64,000 nt of DNA from 66-474 sp039923855 (GCA_039923855.1 JBDTBW010000019.1:3646-67645); one strand, 5' to 3'; positions 8,592 through 17,060 are shown, counted from the first letter of the stretch. Translations and numbers: made by a program. Notes: generated from the letters alone by a model not told the origin.

Positions 8592-9413
8592 ATGAACGAC
8601 CTGGCTAAGCGACGACCGCTCGACAATGCAGGCATGCAGTTGTTGAACAAGGTGCCGGAAATCACCCTGTATTTCTGGATCATCAAGATTCTATGCACTA
8701 CGGTGGGCGAGACCTTTGCCGATTTCCTGAATATCAATCTGCATCTGGGGTTGACCAACACGACTTATCTGATGGGCGGTTTGCTGATCGTCACGTTGTT
8801 CTTCCAGTTCAGAGCCAAAACCTATGTCGCCGGCATCTATTGGCTGGCGGTTGTCCTGCTCAGCATCGTGGGTACCCTCATCACCGATAATCTGACCGAC
8901 AATTTCGGGGTCGCGTTGACGACGACCACGATCGTATTCAGTGTTGCGCTGGCGGCAACTTTCGCGCTTTGGTACGCGGTCGAGAAGACCCTTTCGGTGC
9001 ATACGATTTATACGATAAGAAGAGAGGCGTTTTACTGGTCCGCCATCCTGTTCACTTTTGCCCTGGGTACGGCCGGCGGCGATCTTGTCTCGGAGCAACT
9101 GAAGCTCGGCTATTGGGTGGCCGCGCTGATATTCGCCGGAGTGATTGCGGTGATCGCGATCGCCCACCTGCGCTTCAAGTTGAACGCGATCTTTGCATTC
9201 TGGTGCGCTTACATCTTGACGCGCCCGCTCGGTGCGTCGATCGGCGACTATCTATCCCAGCCTTATAGCCAGGGTGGTCTTGGGCTTGGCACGGTCGGAA
9301 CCAGCGCGCTGTTCCTCGTCACGATCCTGGTGTTGGTTTCCTACCTGGCCATAACCAAAAGGGACATAATTCCTCCGGAAGCAACTGAACTTGCGCGAGC
9401 CGCGCGTCGCTGA
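8592..9413 (+). CDS. DUF347/COG4705-like multi-pass membrane protein
   Basis: 273 residues from the ATG at 8592, almost entirely hydrophobic, with about eight to nine membrane segments. Four degenerate internal repeats each carry a polar G-E/D motif: TTVGETFADFL, LITDNLTDNFG, GTAGGDLVSEQL and GASIGDYLSQP. This repeated motif, with KVPEITLYFWIIK at the start, is the signature of the DUF347 family (COG4705). No reaction is established; the repeats suggest a pseudosymmetric transporter or metal-binding membrane protein. It heads the cargo block of the island, and the base composition is less GC-rich than the flanking chromosome. Confidence 0.75.
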   Translation: MNDLAKRRPLDNAGMQLLNKVPEITLYFWIIKILCTTVGETFADFLNINLHLGLTNTTYLMGGLLIVTLFFQFRAKTYVAGIYWLAVVLLSIVGTLITDNLTDNFGVALTTTTIVFSVALAATFALWYAVEKTLSVHTIYTIRREAFYWSAILFTFALGTAGGDLVSEQLKLGYWVAALIFAGVIAVIAIAHLRFKLNAIFAFWCAYILTRPLGASIGDYLSQPYSQGGLGLGTVGTSALFLVTILVLVSYLAITKRDIIPPEATELARAARR

Positions 9414-9431
9414 AGTTTCCTGAGGGCCCGG

Positions 9432-9722
9432 ATGGGGATGTCAGGCACTTATTGGCTCGCGTTGGGATTGGTCGGTCAAACCATTTTTTCAGCCCGGTTT
9501 GTTCTGCAGTGGCTTTACAGCGAACACAAGCGGCAAAGTGCGATTCCCATGGCTTTCTGGTACGCGAGCATTATTGGCGGTGCGATCCTGCTCGGCTATG
9601 CCATCCATATACGCGATCCGGTTTTCATAACCGGGCAGGCAGGCGGCGTGTTGATCTATCTGCGTAATCTCCAACTTCGCCTGCGTGAAACCAAAGTTCG
9701 AAAAAATGGGAGCCCACATTGA
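9432..9722 (+). CDS. LAB_N-domain membrane protein, copy 1
   Basis: 96 residues with three hydrophobic spans and the family signature GQTIFSARFVLQWLYSEHKR, AIPMAFWYASIIGGAILLGYA and IYLRNLQL. It is homologous to the chromosomal gene at 6710-7021 and to the next gene. Such proteins are commonly encoded next to ArnT/PMT-type glycosyltransferases and lipid-A-modifying GT2 enzymes and probably assist a lipid-linked sugar step at the inner membrane. The stop overlaps the start of the next gene (TGATG). Confidence 0.82.
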   Translation: MGMSGTYWLALGLVGQTIFSARFVLQWLYSEHKRQSAIPMAFWYASIIGGAILLGYAIHIRDPVFITGQAGGVLIYLRNLQLRLRETKVRKNGSPH

Positions 9723-10003
9723 TGTCGACCGTCAGTCAAACGGTATGGATTGGTGCGGGGTTCGTCGGACAAGCGCTCTTTGGCGCTCGCTTTCTCGTGC
9801 AATGGCTATATAGCGAAGCCCGTGGCAAAAGTGTCTTCCCCCGCGCATTCTGGTATTTGAGCGTCGCCGCCGGTGCGATCTTGTTGTGCTATGCCATACA
9901 TCGGGAGGAACCCGTTTTCATTGTCGGCGAGTCGGTAACTTTGCTGGTTTTTTTGCGCAATCTGCATTTGCTTCTCTGGCCACCCGACAAAATCGGACGG
10001 TAG
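9722..10003 (+). CDS. LAB_N-domain membrane protein, copy 2
   Basis: 93 residues from the ATG at 9722, which shares its A with the TGA of the preceding gene, so the pair is translationally coupled. The sequence again has GQALFGARFLVQWLYSEARG, FPRAFWYLSVAAGAILLCYA and VFLRNLHLLLW. Copies 1 and 2 look like a tandem duplication that diverged; they may form a heterodimer, as small EmrE-like proteins do (inference). The ArnT-like gene follows within 40 bp. Confidence 0.82.
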   Translation: MSTVSQTVWIGAGFVGQALFGARFLVQWLYSEARGKSVFPRAFWYLSVAAGAILLCYAIHREEPVFIVGESVTLLVFLRNLHLLLWPPDKIGR

Positions 10004-10043
10004 GCAGTGCTTGCAGATCTTGAAATTCTTATGGAATCCAATC

Positions 10044-11564
10044 ATGTCGGATAGTCGCATCGGGGAAGGCAATGCGCGCCACGTTGCCCACGCGGCGCGA
10101 TCGCCATTGCTCAGGCTCATCCTGCTAGGGCTCGTGCTCGGTTTCGCTTTTCAAGGCACACGCGGCTTGTGGAGCCCAGACGAGGGGCGCTATGTCGACG
10201 GCGCCCTGCAAATGCTCGATTCCGGCAACTACCTCGCCCCCGGGTACAGCCCCGACCGCGTGAATTTTTCGAAGCCGCCGGTCACCTACTGGATCATTGC
10301 CGCGTCCATCAGGGTATTTGGCCGCAACACCTGGGCGGCGCGGATGCCCTATGCGCTGGCCTTTGTATTGACGCTATGGCTGCTGTACGCCATGGGCAAG
10401 CAACTGACGCCAGAAAAACCATGGCTGCCAGGGCTGGTCTACGCGTGCGCTATTTTTCCGTTCTTCGCTACCAACATCATCAGTACCGATGTATTCCTGA
10501 CGCTCTTCGAAGCCTTAGCGATGTTCGGCTTCATGCGTTGGGCGTTTACCCAGAACGGGCGCGAGAGGCGGCGCTATGCGTGGCTGATGTGGCTCGGGTT
10601 CGGTCTTGCCTTCATGACCAAGGGGCCACCGGGATTGACACCACTGCTCGCCGTGGTTCCCTTCATCGTCGGCCGGGATGGCTGGCGGGGACTCGGACGT
10701 CTTTTCTCGCCGCTGGGCCTCTGCATTTTCTTCGTCGTCGCCCTGTTTTGGTACCTGGTCGCGGTGCTGCGCTATCCATGGCTGGTGCGCTACTTCCTGG
10801 ATCAGGAGGTTTACCAGCGGCTGTTTACGGCCGTGCAACGCCGCCACCCAGGCGCGTTCGGATGGCTGGTTGTCTATCTGCCGACCCTCGTGCTGGGGTC
10901 CCTGCCGTGGTGGCCAAAACTGATTCGCGAAATGCGTGCCGCTGCAAGCTTTCGGAAATGGAAGAGATGGAGGCAGGAGCACACCGTCGAATTTTTCTTG
11001 GCACTGTGGTTCTTCGTTCCGCTAGTTATGTTCTGTCTCGTGCAGTCCCGGCTCCCGCTGTATATCTTGCCGCTGTTTCTACCTTTATCGTTGCTGCTGG
11101 CGCTCGCGCTGCGCAAGAAGATCAATCTTGGCAAAGCGCGTCAACGTGCATGGCTCTGCGCATGGGTGATTGTGTTACTGGCGTTGAAAGGTGGCATCGC
11201 TTATTTCGTGCATTCTACCGATGATAATCGTCTGGCCGCACGCCAATTGGCCGCGTTGACGCATCCGTATTCCTACTCCGCCGTTGCGTTCATTGAAAGC
11301 ACGGATTTGGATTACGACGTTGAGGAGCAAACACCATGGGGGATGCGTCTTTACGTGGACAAGCCGATTTACGGCATCGCCTGGCGCTCTTCGCAAAGTA
11401 ATACGGCACTCTGTCGAGCATTGCGCGACGGCTCGACACTCCTGGTGGTCGATCCCCCATTACGGCCTGATGCCCTCAAACCAGCTTTGGCCGGTTGCGC
11501 CGTGCGCGACGTGGTTCGTCTCGGCAAATGGCGAAACAGCGCACTGGAATGGGTTCAGAGTTGA
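10044..11564 (+). CDS. ArnT-like GT83 glycosyltransferase
   Basis: 506 residues from the ATG at 10044; a TTG at 10011 is a less likely start. A first membrane helix is followed by RGLWSPDEGRYVDGALQML with the Asp-46/Glu-47 pair typical of the first periplasmic loop of ArnT/PMT-family enzymes, then NFSKPPVTYWI and many further helices with a C-terminal periplasmic domain. These enzymes move a sugar (aminoarabinose in ArnT) from undecaprenyl phosphate to lipid A or another acceptor. Neighbouring LAB_N genes support lipid A or envelope modification. The donor sugar is not known; no arnA/B/C/D genes are nearby. Confidence 0.85.
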   Translation: MSDSRIGEGNARHVAHAARSPLLRLILLGLVLGFAFQGTRGLWSPDEGRYVDGALQMLDSGNYLAPGYSPDRVNFSKPPVTYWIIAASIRVFGRNTWAARMPYALAFVLTLWLLYAMGKQLTPEKPWLPGLVYACAIFPFFATNIISTDVFLTLFEALAMFGFMRWAFTQNGRERRRYAWLMWLGFGLAFMTKGPPGLTPLLAVVPFIVGRDGWRGLGRLFSPLGLCIFFVVALFWYLVAVLRYPWLVRYFLDQEVYQRLFTAVQRRHPGAFGWLVVYLPTLVLGSLPWWPKLIREMRAAASFRKWKRWRQEHTVEFFLALWFFVPLVMFCLVQSRLPLYILPLFLPLSLLLALALRKKINLGKARQRAWLCAWVIVLLALKGGIAYFVHSTDDNRLAARQLAALTHPYSYSAVAFIESTDLDYDVEEQTPWGMRLYVDKPIYGIAWRSSQSNTALCRALRDGSTLLVVDPPLRPDALKPALAGCAVRDVVRLGKWRNSALEWVQS

Positions 11565-11602
11565 TCTCCGCCTCGATCACTTTCCCGGATACTTTTTAAA
11601 TC

Positions 11603-13471
11603 ATGTGCGGAATCTGCGGCGTATTGGCTGTGAATGCAGGGACGGAGATTCCGCATCTGGAGCGACAGATCCGGACCATGCTCCAGTCCATGGCGCATCG
11701 AGGTCCCGATGGCAGCGCGATGTTGTCACGCGCCAACATAATCATGGCCGTCAATCGCTTGGCCATACGCGGCGTGGACGAGCAGCAGGCCCCTTTGATC
11801 GAAAACGATGCCGGCATCATCGTGGCCTGCAACGGTGAAATCGACAATCACCGCGAATTGAGGCGATTTCTTGCGCAATCCGGGTATGCGGTACCTCAAA
11901 GCGTCGATGTCGCTGTCATCGCGCCGCTCTACCTCGAAAAGGGGCTCGCGTTTCTGGAGCATCTGCAAGGTGTGTTTGCACTCGCGTTGTGGGATCCGAG
12001 TAAACAGCGGCTCATTCTTGCGCGAGATCGCGCGGGCGAGCGCCATCTTTACTACTCGGTGTCGTCCAGCCGGACGATTTACTTCGCCTCGGAGCTGGCC
12101 GGGCTGCTGACCGCACGGCGTGGCACCGCCGAGACCGATTGGGACGCTCTAGGTCATTATCTGCGATCCGGCTATTGCCCTTCTCCCCGTAGCCTGCTGT
12201 TGAATCATTACAAAGTATCCCCTGGGGAGATGATCGTAATCGAACCGTCCGGCACCCGTCATTTGCGCTACTGGAACTTCCCTACGCACATAGCAACAGG
12301 AACGCCGCCATCGCCCCAGTCCTTTGATCGTGTGTTCCGTAATGCCGTCTTTCGACAAAGCGACATCGACGTCGACTATGGCGTGCTGCTAAGCGGCGGG
12401 GTCGATTCCGCACTGTTGACCGCCGTGACGCGCAGCGTTCGCCCCGATAAAAAACTCCCAGCCTATTGCATTCGGTTTTCAGAAACATCGTTTGACGAGG
12501 GTCTGTACGCGGCTCGCATAGCCGGCGATCTGGGCTGTGATTTCGTGCCGGTAAATGTTTCTTGGCAAGACTTGCCCGCCACGCTCCACGACTTGATCGC
12601 GGCGACGGGGGAACCCCTCGCAGATCCCGCATGGATACCTCTCACGCTGGTGGCCAAGCGCGCTTCGCAGGATGTGCGTGTACTTCTCGGGGGGGAAGGT
12701 GCGGATGAATTGTTCGGGGGTTATCCGACATACCTGGGCGCGCATTTGGCGAATCACTACGCGCGGCTGCCCCGAGCCGTGCGTATGGCCTTTCAACGTC
12801 TCGTCGAACGTCTGCCCCCCAGTGATAGAAACATGACGGTTTCATTCCTACTGAAACGCTTCGTACGCGGTCAGGAGCTCGACGGTCTTGCACGCCACTT
12901 GCTTTGGACCGCGAGCATTCCTCCCACCTGGCTGCGCCGGCTTGGCGTTGAACCACCAGAAGATTGCACGCAACATGATTCAGACGCATTAATCGATGCC
13001 ATCCAGCAATATGATTTCGAGCAGCCGCTTCCGGAAGCCTTGATGGCCAAGGCGGACTACGGCGGCATGTGCCAAGGGGTGGAGATCCGGGCGCCGTTTC
13101 TGGATCAGGCGGTCATCGAATTTGCCGCCACCCTGCCCCTTAACGAACGCATCCGTGGCCTGACCACGAAGGTCTTCCTCAAACGCTACGCCAGACGCTA
13201 TTTGCCGCGATCCGTCGTGAATCGGCGCAAGCGCGGCCTTTCCGTCCCCCTGGCTTCGTGGTTTCGTGAACCCCTGTTCGACTGGGCCCATACTCGTTTG
13301 TCCAGCAGCGGGCTCGCAAACGTGGGCATCAACAACGAGGTTGCAATCCAGCTTCTTTTGGAACATCGTTCGCGATTGAACGATAATTCCCGTGCCGTCT
13401 GGACACTTGTCGTGCTGAGCGAATGGCTCGAATGGCTTTCACAAATGTCCGGTGTCCTCGTCGACGCATAG
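11603..13471 (+). CDS. asnB: Glutamine-hydrolysing asparagine synthase-like amidotransferase
   Basis: 622 residues starting MCGICGV, so after Met removal Cys-2 is the glutaminase nucleophile. The class II amidotransferase domain carries MAHRGPDG and CNGEIDNH. The synthetase domain has the PP-loop LLSGGVDSALL with Ser-264 and GGEGADELFGGYP. It is full length for AsnB. Free-standing asparagine synthesis is possible, but AsnB homologues in polysaccharide and LPS clusters amidate sugar acids. Its position directly after the ArnT-like gene on a mobile element suggests such a glycan role (inference). Confidence 0.87.
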   Translation: MCGICGVLAVNAGTEIPHLERQIRTMLQSMAHRGPDGSAMLSRANIIMAVNRLAIRGVDEQQAPLIENDAGIIVACNGEIDNHRELRRFLAQSGYAVPQSVDVAVIAPLYLEKGLAFLEHLQGVFALALWDPSKQRLILARDRAGERHLYYSVSSSRTIYFASELAGLLTARRGTAETDWDALGHYLRSGYCPSPRSLLLNHYKVSPGEMIVIEPSGTRHLRYWNFPTHIATGTPPSPQSFDRVFRNAVFRQSDIDVDYGVLLSGGVDSALLTAVTRSVRPDKKLPAYCIRFSETSFDEGLYAARIAGDLGCDFVPVNVSWQDLPATLHDLIAATGEPLADPAWIPLTLVAKRASQDVRVLLGGEGADELFGGYPTYLGAHLANHYARLPRAVRMAFQRLVERLPPSDRNMTVSFLLKRFVRGQELDGLARHLLWTASIPPTWLRRLGVEPPEDCTQHDSDALIDAIQQYDFEQPLPEALMAKADYGGMCQGVEIRAPFLDQAVIEFAATLPLNERIRGLTTKVFLKRYARRYLPRSVVNRRKRGLSVPLASWFREPLFDWAHTRLSSSGLANVGINNEVAIQLLLEHRSRLNDNSRAVWTLVVLSEWLEWLSQMSGVLVDA

Positions 13472-13528
13472 TGAATGTCCTTGGAAGCTGATGTCAGGCG
13501 CGCGCCCGGGGCGGTCTTCGCGCCGAGT

Positions 13529-13595
13529 GCCCGCGCTCGACCACCTGTTTGACCGCCTCGACCTTGAACTGCTCCGTACGCCGCTTGCTGCTCAT
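13529..13595 (-). pseudogene. IS3-family orfA N-terminal fragment
   Basis: The complement from the ATG at 13595 reads MSSKRRTEQFKVEAVKQVVERG, the conserved start of IS3-family OrfA (helix-turn-helix) proteins, and then loses similarity. With the orfB fragment at 7445-7561 it suggests that the cargo was once flanked or carried by IS3-type elements. Confidence 0.65.
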
Positions 13596-13619
13596 GGATA
13601 CCTGCGTCGTCAGCCTTCT

Positions 13620-13783
13620 AGTGGACTGTAACGTTCATTTGGGAGATGGATCGCGCCGTGGATCGTGGTGCTGGGCGCCGGTCTGGAGCGAGGCTCATAG
13701 CCCAAGCTATGGGCCGAGTGAAGACCAACCCCAGCGCCGCGAGACCAAGCGAGCCGCTTCCGAAATGGGCGTTACAGTCCACT
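13620..13783. mobile_element. MITE-like element, about 164 bp
   Basis: The ends are inverted repeats: AGTGGACTGTAACG.TCATTT at 13620-13641 mirrors AAATGGGCGTTACAGTCCACT at 13763-13783, about 20 of 23 positions matching. The interior continues as an imperfect long hairpin meeting at CATAG..CTATG near 13699-13714. It has no coding capacity. Such short elements are moved by transposases recognising the ends. The target-site duplication is not clear. Confidence 0.7.
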
Positions 13784-13989
13784 GGTATGGCTCCGAGGTG
13801 TCTACGAAACACTGGTCACATCAGGTTTCGGTCACTGCGGACGTTCACAGCTTGCCGTCACCTTAAGCGCCCTTCCTACTGCCCCCGTTTATGGTTCTCC
13901 CTCGAAGCCGCTTCGATGATTCGCACGCGGTGTGACAGCAATCATTTCGCGGTGTATCCGTAGGACTGCTTTCGACAACTTATCGAGGT
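13784..13989. other. Decayed region with possible relaxase start
   Basis: No intact gene is seen. On the minus strand a short frame starting at 13945 (MIAVTPRANHRS) lies where a relaxase gene normally begins after mobC and ends after 19 codons. It may be the stub of a lost relaxase, but the similarity is too short to be certain. Confidence 0.3.
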
Positions 13990-14409
13990 TCAACTGTTCT
14001 GGCCACTGCGCAACAAGTGACGTGCGATCGTGTTCAAGTTCCGGCCTACGGTTCCGATTTCCCGGAGCGCATCGTGCAACCCGGTCATCTCCTCCCTGGC
14101 AAAAGGTATGGCCCCTTCGAGTCGGTGTCGTAACTGCGCCACGACCCAACCTTGAGCCAATTGGCCCGCGGGTTCCGCCAACGTACGAATCGCCGCGACC
14201 TCCTTGGGGCGCAAGCGCAGCCGTAACTGGCCGGTGCGACCGCCTCTCCTTTCCGTGAAACGTTCCAGGTCTGACGGCTTTTCGTTACTGGCCAGCACCT
14301 GATCGATCATCTTACGCAGCAGAACGGACTCGCTCACTCCATGTCGCTCGGCCATGGCGCGAAAGCGCAATTTGGTGGATTCACTGCATTGGGCGGCAAT
14401 CAGGGGCAT
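13990..14409 (-). CDS. MobC-like relaxosome accessory protein
   Basis: 139 residues. The N-terminal part (TKLRFRAMAERHGVSESVLLRKMI) resembles a ribbon-helix-helix DNA-binding segment. The C-terminal LREIGTVGRNLNTIARHL matches the EIG..G.NLNQIAR signature of MobC/MobA-accessory proteins that open oriT DNA for the relaxase. No relaxase follows, only a possible stub, so it is probably an orphan. The gene supports a mobilizable-plasmid or ICE ancestry of part of the element. The palindromes upstream (14583-14652) may be its oriT or operator. Confidence 0.72.
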   Translation of the reverse strand: MPLIAAQCSESTKLRFRAMAERHGVSESVLLRKMIDQVLASNEKPSDLERFTERRGGRTGQLRLRLRPKEVAAIRTLAEPAGQLAQGWVVAQLRHRLEGAIPFAREEMTGLHDALREIGTVGRNLNTIARHLLRSGQNS

Positions 14410-14582
14410 GGATGGTCTGCACTCGGAGAGATCTACTGATTGAGGGTTGCAAAATTTGGCCCCGAAAGCGCTCGGGAAATGCTTTGCGTACGCGCGGGCC
14501 TTGGGAGGTACCGGGACAACTCACTTTAAAAAATATCCCCGCAATCCCTATCCTGCGCGCGCGCTAGCTAATCCTCCTCGAA

Positions 14583-14606
14583 AAAAGTACAGCATGCTGT
14601 ACTTTT
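14583..14606. promoter_or_regulatory. Perfect 24-bp palindrome (P1)
   Basis: Arms AAAAGTACAG and CTGTACTTTT with centre CATG make a perfect palindrome. Together with P2 it lies in the 400-bp non-coding stretch upstream of the mobC-like gene. It could be an operator or part of an origin of transfer. Confidence 0.6.
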
Positions 14607-14628
14607 GATTCGCCGCGCCCGAGCTGCG

Positions 14629-14652
14629 AAAAGTATGGTGCGCCATACTTTT
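14629..14652. promoter_or_regulatory. 24-bp palindrome (P2) related to P1
   Basis: Arms AAAAGTATGG and CCATACTTTT with centre TGCG. It shares AAAAGTA..TACTTTT with P1, and the two centres are 46 bp apart. The remaining sequence of 14410-14808 shows no gene. Confidence 0.6.
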
Positions 14653-14808
14653 TCGAAGTCTGCATCGATGATCTGAGTTCCACCGGTAGGCGTTTGCAAG
14701 GTGAACGGATGACTGAAAGTACTCGACGCGTTAACCCACTAAGCACGCAGCGCGCGGGTTAATCGGCTCGAGGCGATCGGTTCGAGTTACGCGGCGGCTT
14801 CGCGCACG

Positions 14809-15131
14809 TCATGTTGTGAAGCTCTCTTTCAGTTCCCGTAACAGTCCGGGTTCCACGTTGTCGCGCACGTTCTTGGCATACAGCAGCACCAGCACAATCG
14901 AACCTTGAGCGGTGCGCACGAAATAGATCACAGCAGGTATCCGCCACGCTTGCCGCGCCCTTGCACACGCCAGCGCAGCTTGCGACAGCCGCCAGAGCCT
15001 GGAATCACGTCACCGGCTTCCGGCTCTGCCAACATCAATTGCAATTCAGCGATCTCGGCATCGTTACGCTCTAGCGTCCGTACGGCTTCTTGCACATCTC
15101 GCGGCAGTATTAGCAACGCCAAGCTATTCAT
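14809..15131 (-). pseudogene. RelE/HigB-like toxin, frameshifted
   Basis: From the ATG at 15131 the frame gives MNSLALLILPRD, LERNDAEIAELQ and EAGDVIPGSGGCRKLRW, then RGKRGGYLL and a stop. After a one-base shift at about 14930-14945 it continues VIYFVRTAQGSIVLVLLYAK to 14809. Joined, these form a typical RelE-type mRNA interferase (GDVIPGSGG.RKLRW, GRGKRGG.RVIYF). No intact antitoxin follows; only a few codons remain. It is a broken toxin-antitoxin locus, unless the shift is a sequencing error. Confidence 0.72.
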
Positions 15132-15281
15132 GGCGCACCTTCTTGCGCCCTTCAAAATCGCCAAGGTAACGCGGTGAAGGTGTCCGCGCGTTCAAGAGCT
15201 ACCCTAAGCGTCGCGGTTCGGTTATGCGGCAGCAGACAGACGCGCATTCCCATCGTGGCTTCGCCAGCCTGCGCGCGTTTG

Positions 15282-15611
15282 TCAGGCTGCTTCGCAAAGC
15301 TCTACGCGGTGCACCTGCTTGGCCAGCTTGTTGCGCGCCCGCTCCACCTGCCACAAGTCGAACGCGGCCTGATGGCCCAGCCACGATTGCGCGCTCGCAC
15401 CAAACGCCAGTTCCAACCGCAGCGCCATTTCAGGCGTGATCGCGCCGTTGCCGTTCACGATCTTGGAAATGGTCTTGCGCGAAACGCCCAGGGCATCCGC
15501 CACGGCGGTCACGGTCATGCCCATCGGTTCCATCCACAAACCCGCCAGCACTTCCCCTGGATGCGGCGGATTGTGCTGCCGGACGTGCGGCGCCCTAGTG
15601 ATAGTCTTCAT
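15282..15611 (-). CDS. higA: HigA-type antitoxin
   Basis: 109 residues. It has the HigA/VapI pattern PPHPGEVLAGLWMEPMGMT followed by an XRE helix-turn-helix (AVADALGVSRKTISKIVNG, TPEMALRLELAFG). Such proteins neutralise the HigB toxin and repress the operon. The start overlaps the end of the toxin gene by 17 bases, the usual higB-higA order with the toxin first. The likely operator is the GTAACC palindrome upstream of higB. Confidence 0.9.
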   Translation of the reverse strand: MKTITRAPHVRQHNPPHPGEVLAGLWMEPMGMTVTAVADALGVSRKTISKIVNGNGAITPEMALRLELAFGASAQSWLGHQAAFDLWQVERARNKLAKQVHRVELCEAA

Positions 15612-15873
15612 AGTTCACAACCTCGGCATTGCCGTTTTCAAAGCGGAACGTGATCCGCCAGTTTGCCTGCACGGTGACAGCCCACGTTCCCTTGCGTTCG
15701 CCCTTCAAGGGGTGCAGCGCCAGCCCCGGCAGTTGCATGTCCGCGATGCTCGCAGCCTGTTCCAATTGCGCCGGAACAAGCCGCAGACGCTTGGCGTGCT
15801 TGGCCTGAATGCCCGCGGTGCTGCCGGTGCGAAAGAACCGTTCAAGGCCCTTGTGGCGAAAGCTCAGGATCAT
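15595..15873 (-). CDS. higB: HigB-type toxin (mRNA interferase)
   Basis: 92 residues, the normal size for HigB/RelE-superfamily 'killer' toxins. Features are FRHKGLERFF near the N-terminus, the LPGLALHPLKGERKGTWAVTV strand region and the closing WRITFRFENGNAEVVNYEDYH with the conserved Tyr/His end. It cleaves mRNA on the ribosome when not bound by HigA. The pair lies between the broken toxin locus and the integrase and probably stabilises the element. Confidence 0.92.
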   Translation of the reverse strand: MILSFRHKGLERFFRTGSTAGIQAKHAKRLRLVPAQLEQAASIADMQLPGLALHPLKGERKGTWAVTVQANWRITFRFENGNAEVVNYEDYH

Positions 15874-15881
15874 CCGCGAGT

Positions 15882-15898
15882 GTAACCCATAAGGTTAC
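15882..15898. promoter_or_regulatory. Candidate higBA operator
   Basis: The inverted repeat GTAACC-cataa-GGTTAC lies nine bases upstream of the higB start codon, in the 41-bp gap to the integrase stop. Spacing and position suit HigA autoregulation. Binding is inferred. Confidence 0.6.
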
Positions 15899-15914
15899 GT
15901 TGCGCAACCCGCTA

Positions 15915-17060
15915 TCACAACGCCAACCCGGCCAGCGCTTGCGCAGCTCGGTCGCGTTGCAGGTGCGCGTAGTGCTTTTCGATCATGGCAACGCTGGTGC
16001 CGCTCACCTGCGACACGGTCATCAGGTCTAGACCGCCGGTCGCAAGATCGGTGATCGTGGAATGGCGCAAGGTGTACGCTGTCGCGTTCGAGGGCAGGCC
16101 AGCGGCGAGCGCGGCATACTTGAACGGGCGTTTCCAGTAATCCTTGCTCCACGGTCTGCCGCTTGCTTGCGCGAATAGCGGCGCAGCTGGCAATTTGCTA
16201 CGCGCTTGTTCCTTGAAAAAAGCGGCGGTCTGCGGCGGCAACAGAATCTTGCGGCCCTCGCCGGATTTGTCGCGTTCAATCACAAGCTCGCGGTTGCGTG
16301 CGTCGAAATCGCCGACATGCAATCCGGCCAGCGCGCCCGGCCGCAGCGGCAGCATGCACAGTCCGCGTGCGAACGCGGCGGCATCGGCGGGCATGTTCTC
16401 CAGCAATGCGCGTCTTTGCTCGCGGTCAAGATACAGATTGCGGCGCCCCTTGGCCTCGACGGGTTTCAGTGCTGATTGCCACGCGCGCGCTGTGAGCGCG
16501 TCGCCCTGCTCCAACGCCTGATTCAGCGCGGCGCGCAACGCCACCATGTCGCGATTCACGGTTGCGCCTGCGCGTGCTCGGGTCGCGGGCTTGCCTTTCT
16601 TGCGGCTGGACACCAGTGCCGGTTTCTCTTCCAAGCGGCGACGCCATGCGCGCACCTGCTTGTCGGTCAGCTTGTGTAGTGCGATCTTTGCAATCGGGTC
16701 GCCGTACAAGTGACGGGCGAACCGCCCAACGGCCTCCGGTTTATTCAGGGCGTAACGCTCACAAACTTCCCGCACCGTGACCGGCTTGTGCGAACCGCCA
16801 GTTCCCACATGCTCGAACCAAGCCCGCGCCTCTTTCTGCGCGGCGCTGAATCGCTCGTTCGGCGGCAGATAGCCGAAGTCGCCGAGCGAGTGCAGGCGTT
16901 GCTTGCGCGCCTCTGCATCGTAGTAACGCGCAATCCATGCGCCACCTTTGCCGATGCTTGATGGGCGGAAGCCCAAGAATTGCCCGGACGCGATCTTGTG
17001 CCAGTAAGGCTCGCGTTGTGGCTTCAATTTGTCGCGTGTTTTGACCGTGCTCAAGTCCAT
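15915..17060 (-). CDS. Tyrosine recombinase (phage-type integrase)
   Basis: 381 residues from the ATG at 17060, which suits the family start (MDLSTVKTRDKLKPQREPYW). It has an N-terminal arm-binding region, a SAM-like core-binding domain, and a catalytic domain with Arg in LPLRPGALAGL, the TLRHSTITDL box and the tyrosine in KHYAHL. It would catalyse recombination between attP and the tRNA-Val 3' end. The gene begins about 150 bp from attR and reads inward. AGTACGGAAA repeats overlap its promoter region, which suggests self-repression by integrase binding. It ends just before higB in the same orientation. Confidence 0.93.
   Translation of the reverse strand: MDLSTVKTRDKLKPQREPYWHKIASGQFLGFRPSSIGKGGAWIARYYDAEARKQRLHSLGDFGYLPPNERFSAAQKEARAWFEHVGTGGSHKPVTVREVCERYALNKPEAVGRFARHLYGDPIAKIALHKLTDKQVRAWRRRLEEKPALVSSRKKGKPATRARAGATVNRDMVALRAALNQALEQGDALTARAWQSALKPVEAKGRRNLYLDREQRRALLENMPADAAAFARGLCMLPLRPGALAGLHVGDFDARNRELVIERDKSGEGRKILLPPQTAAFFKEQARSKLPAAPLFAQASGRPWSKDYWKRPFKYAALAAGLPSNATAYTLRHSTITDLATGGLDLMTVSQVSGTSVAMIEKHYAHLQRDRAAQALAGLAL

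Noticed and set aside
13620..13783. Integron attC site
   Set aside because: The long inverted repeat is attC-like in size, but the ends lack RYYYAAC/GTTRRRY core sites and no integron integrase or cassettes are nearby.
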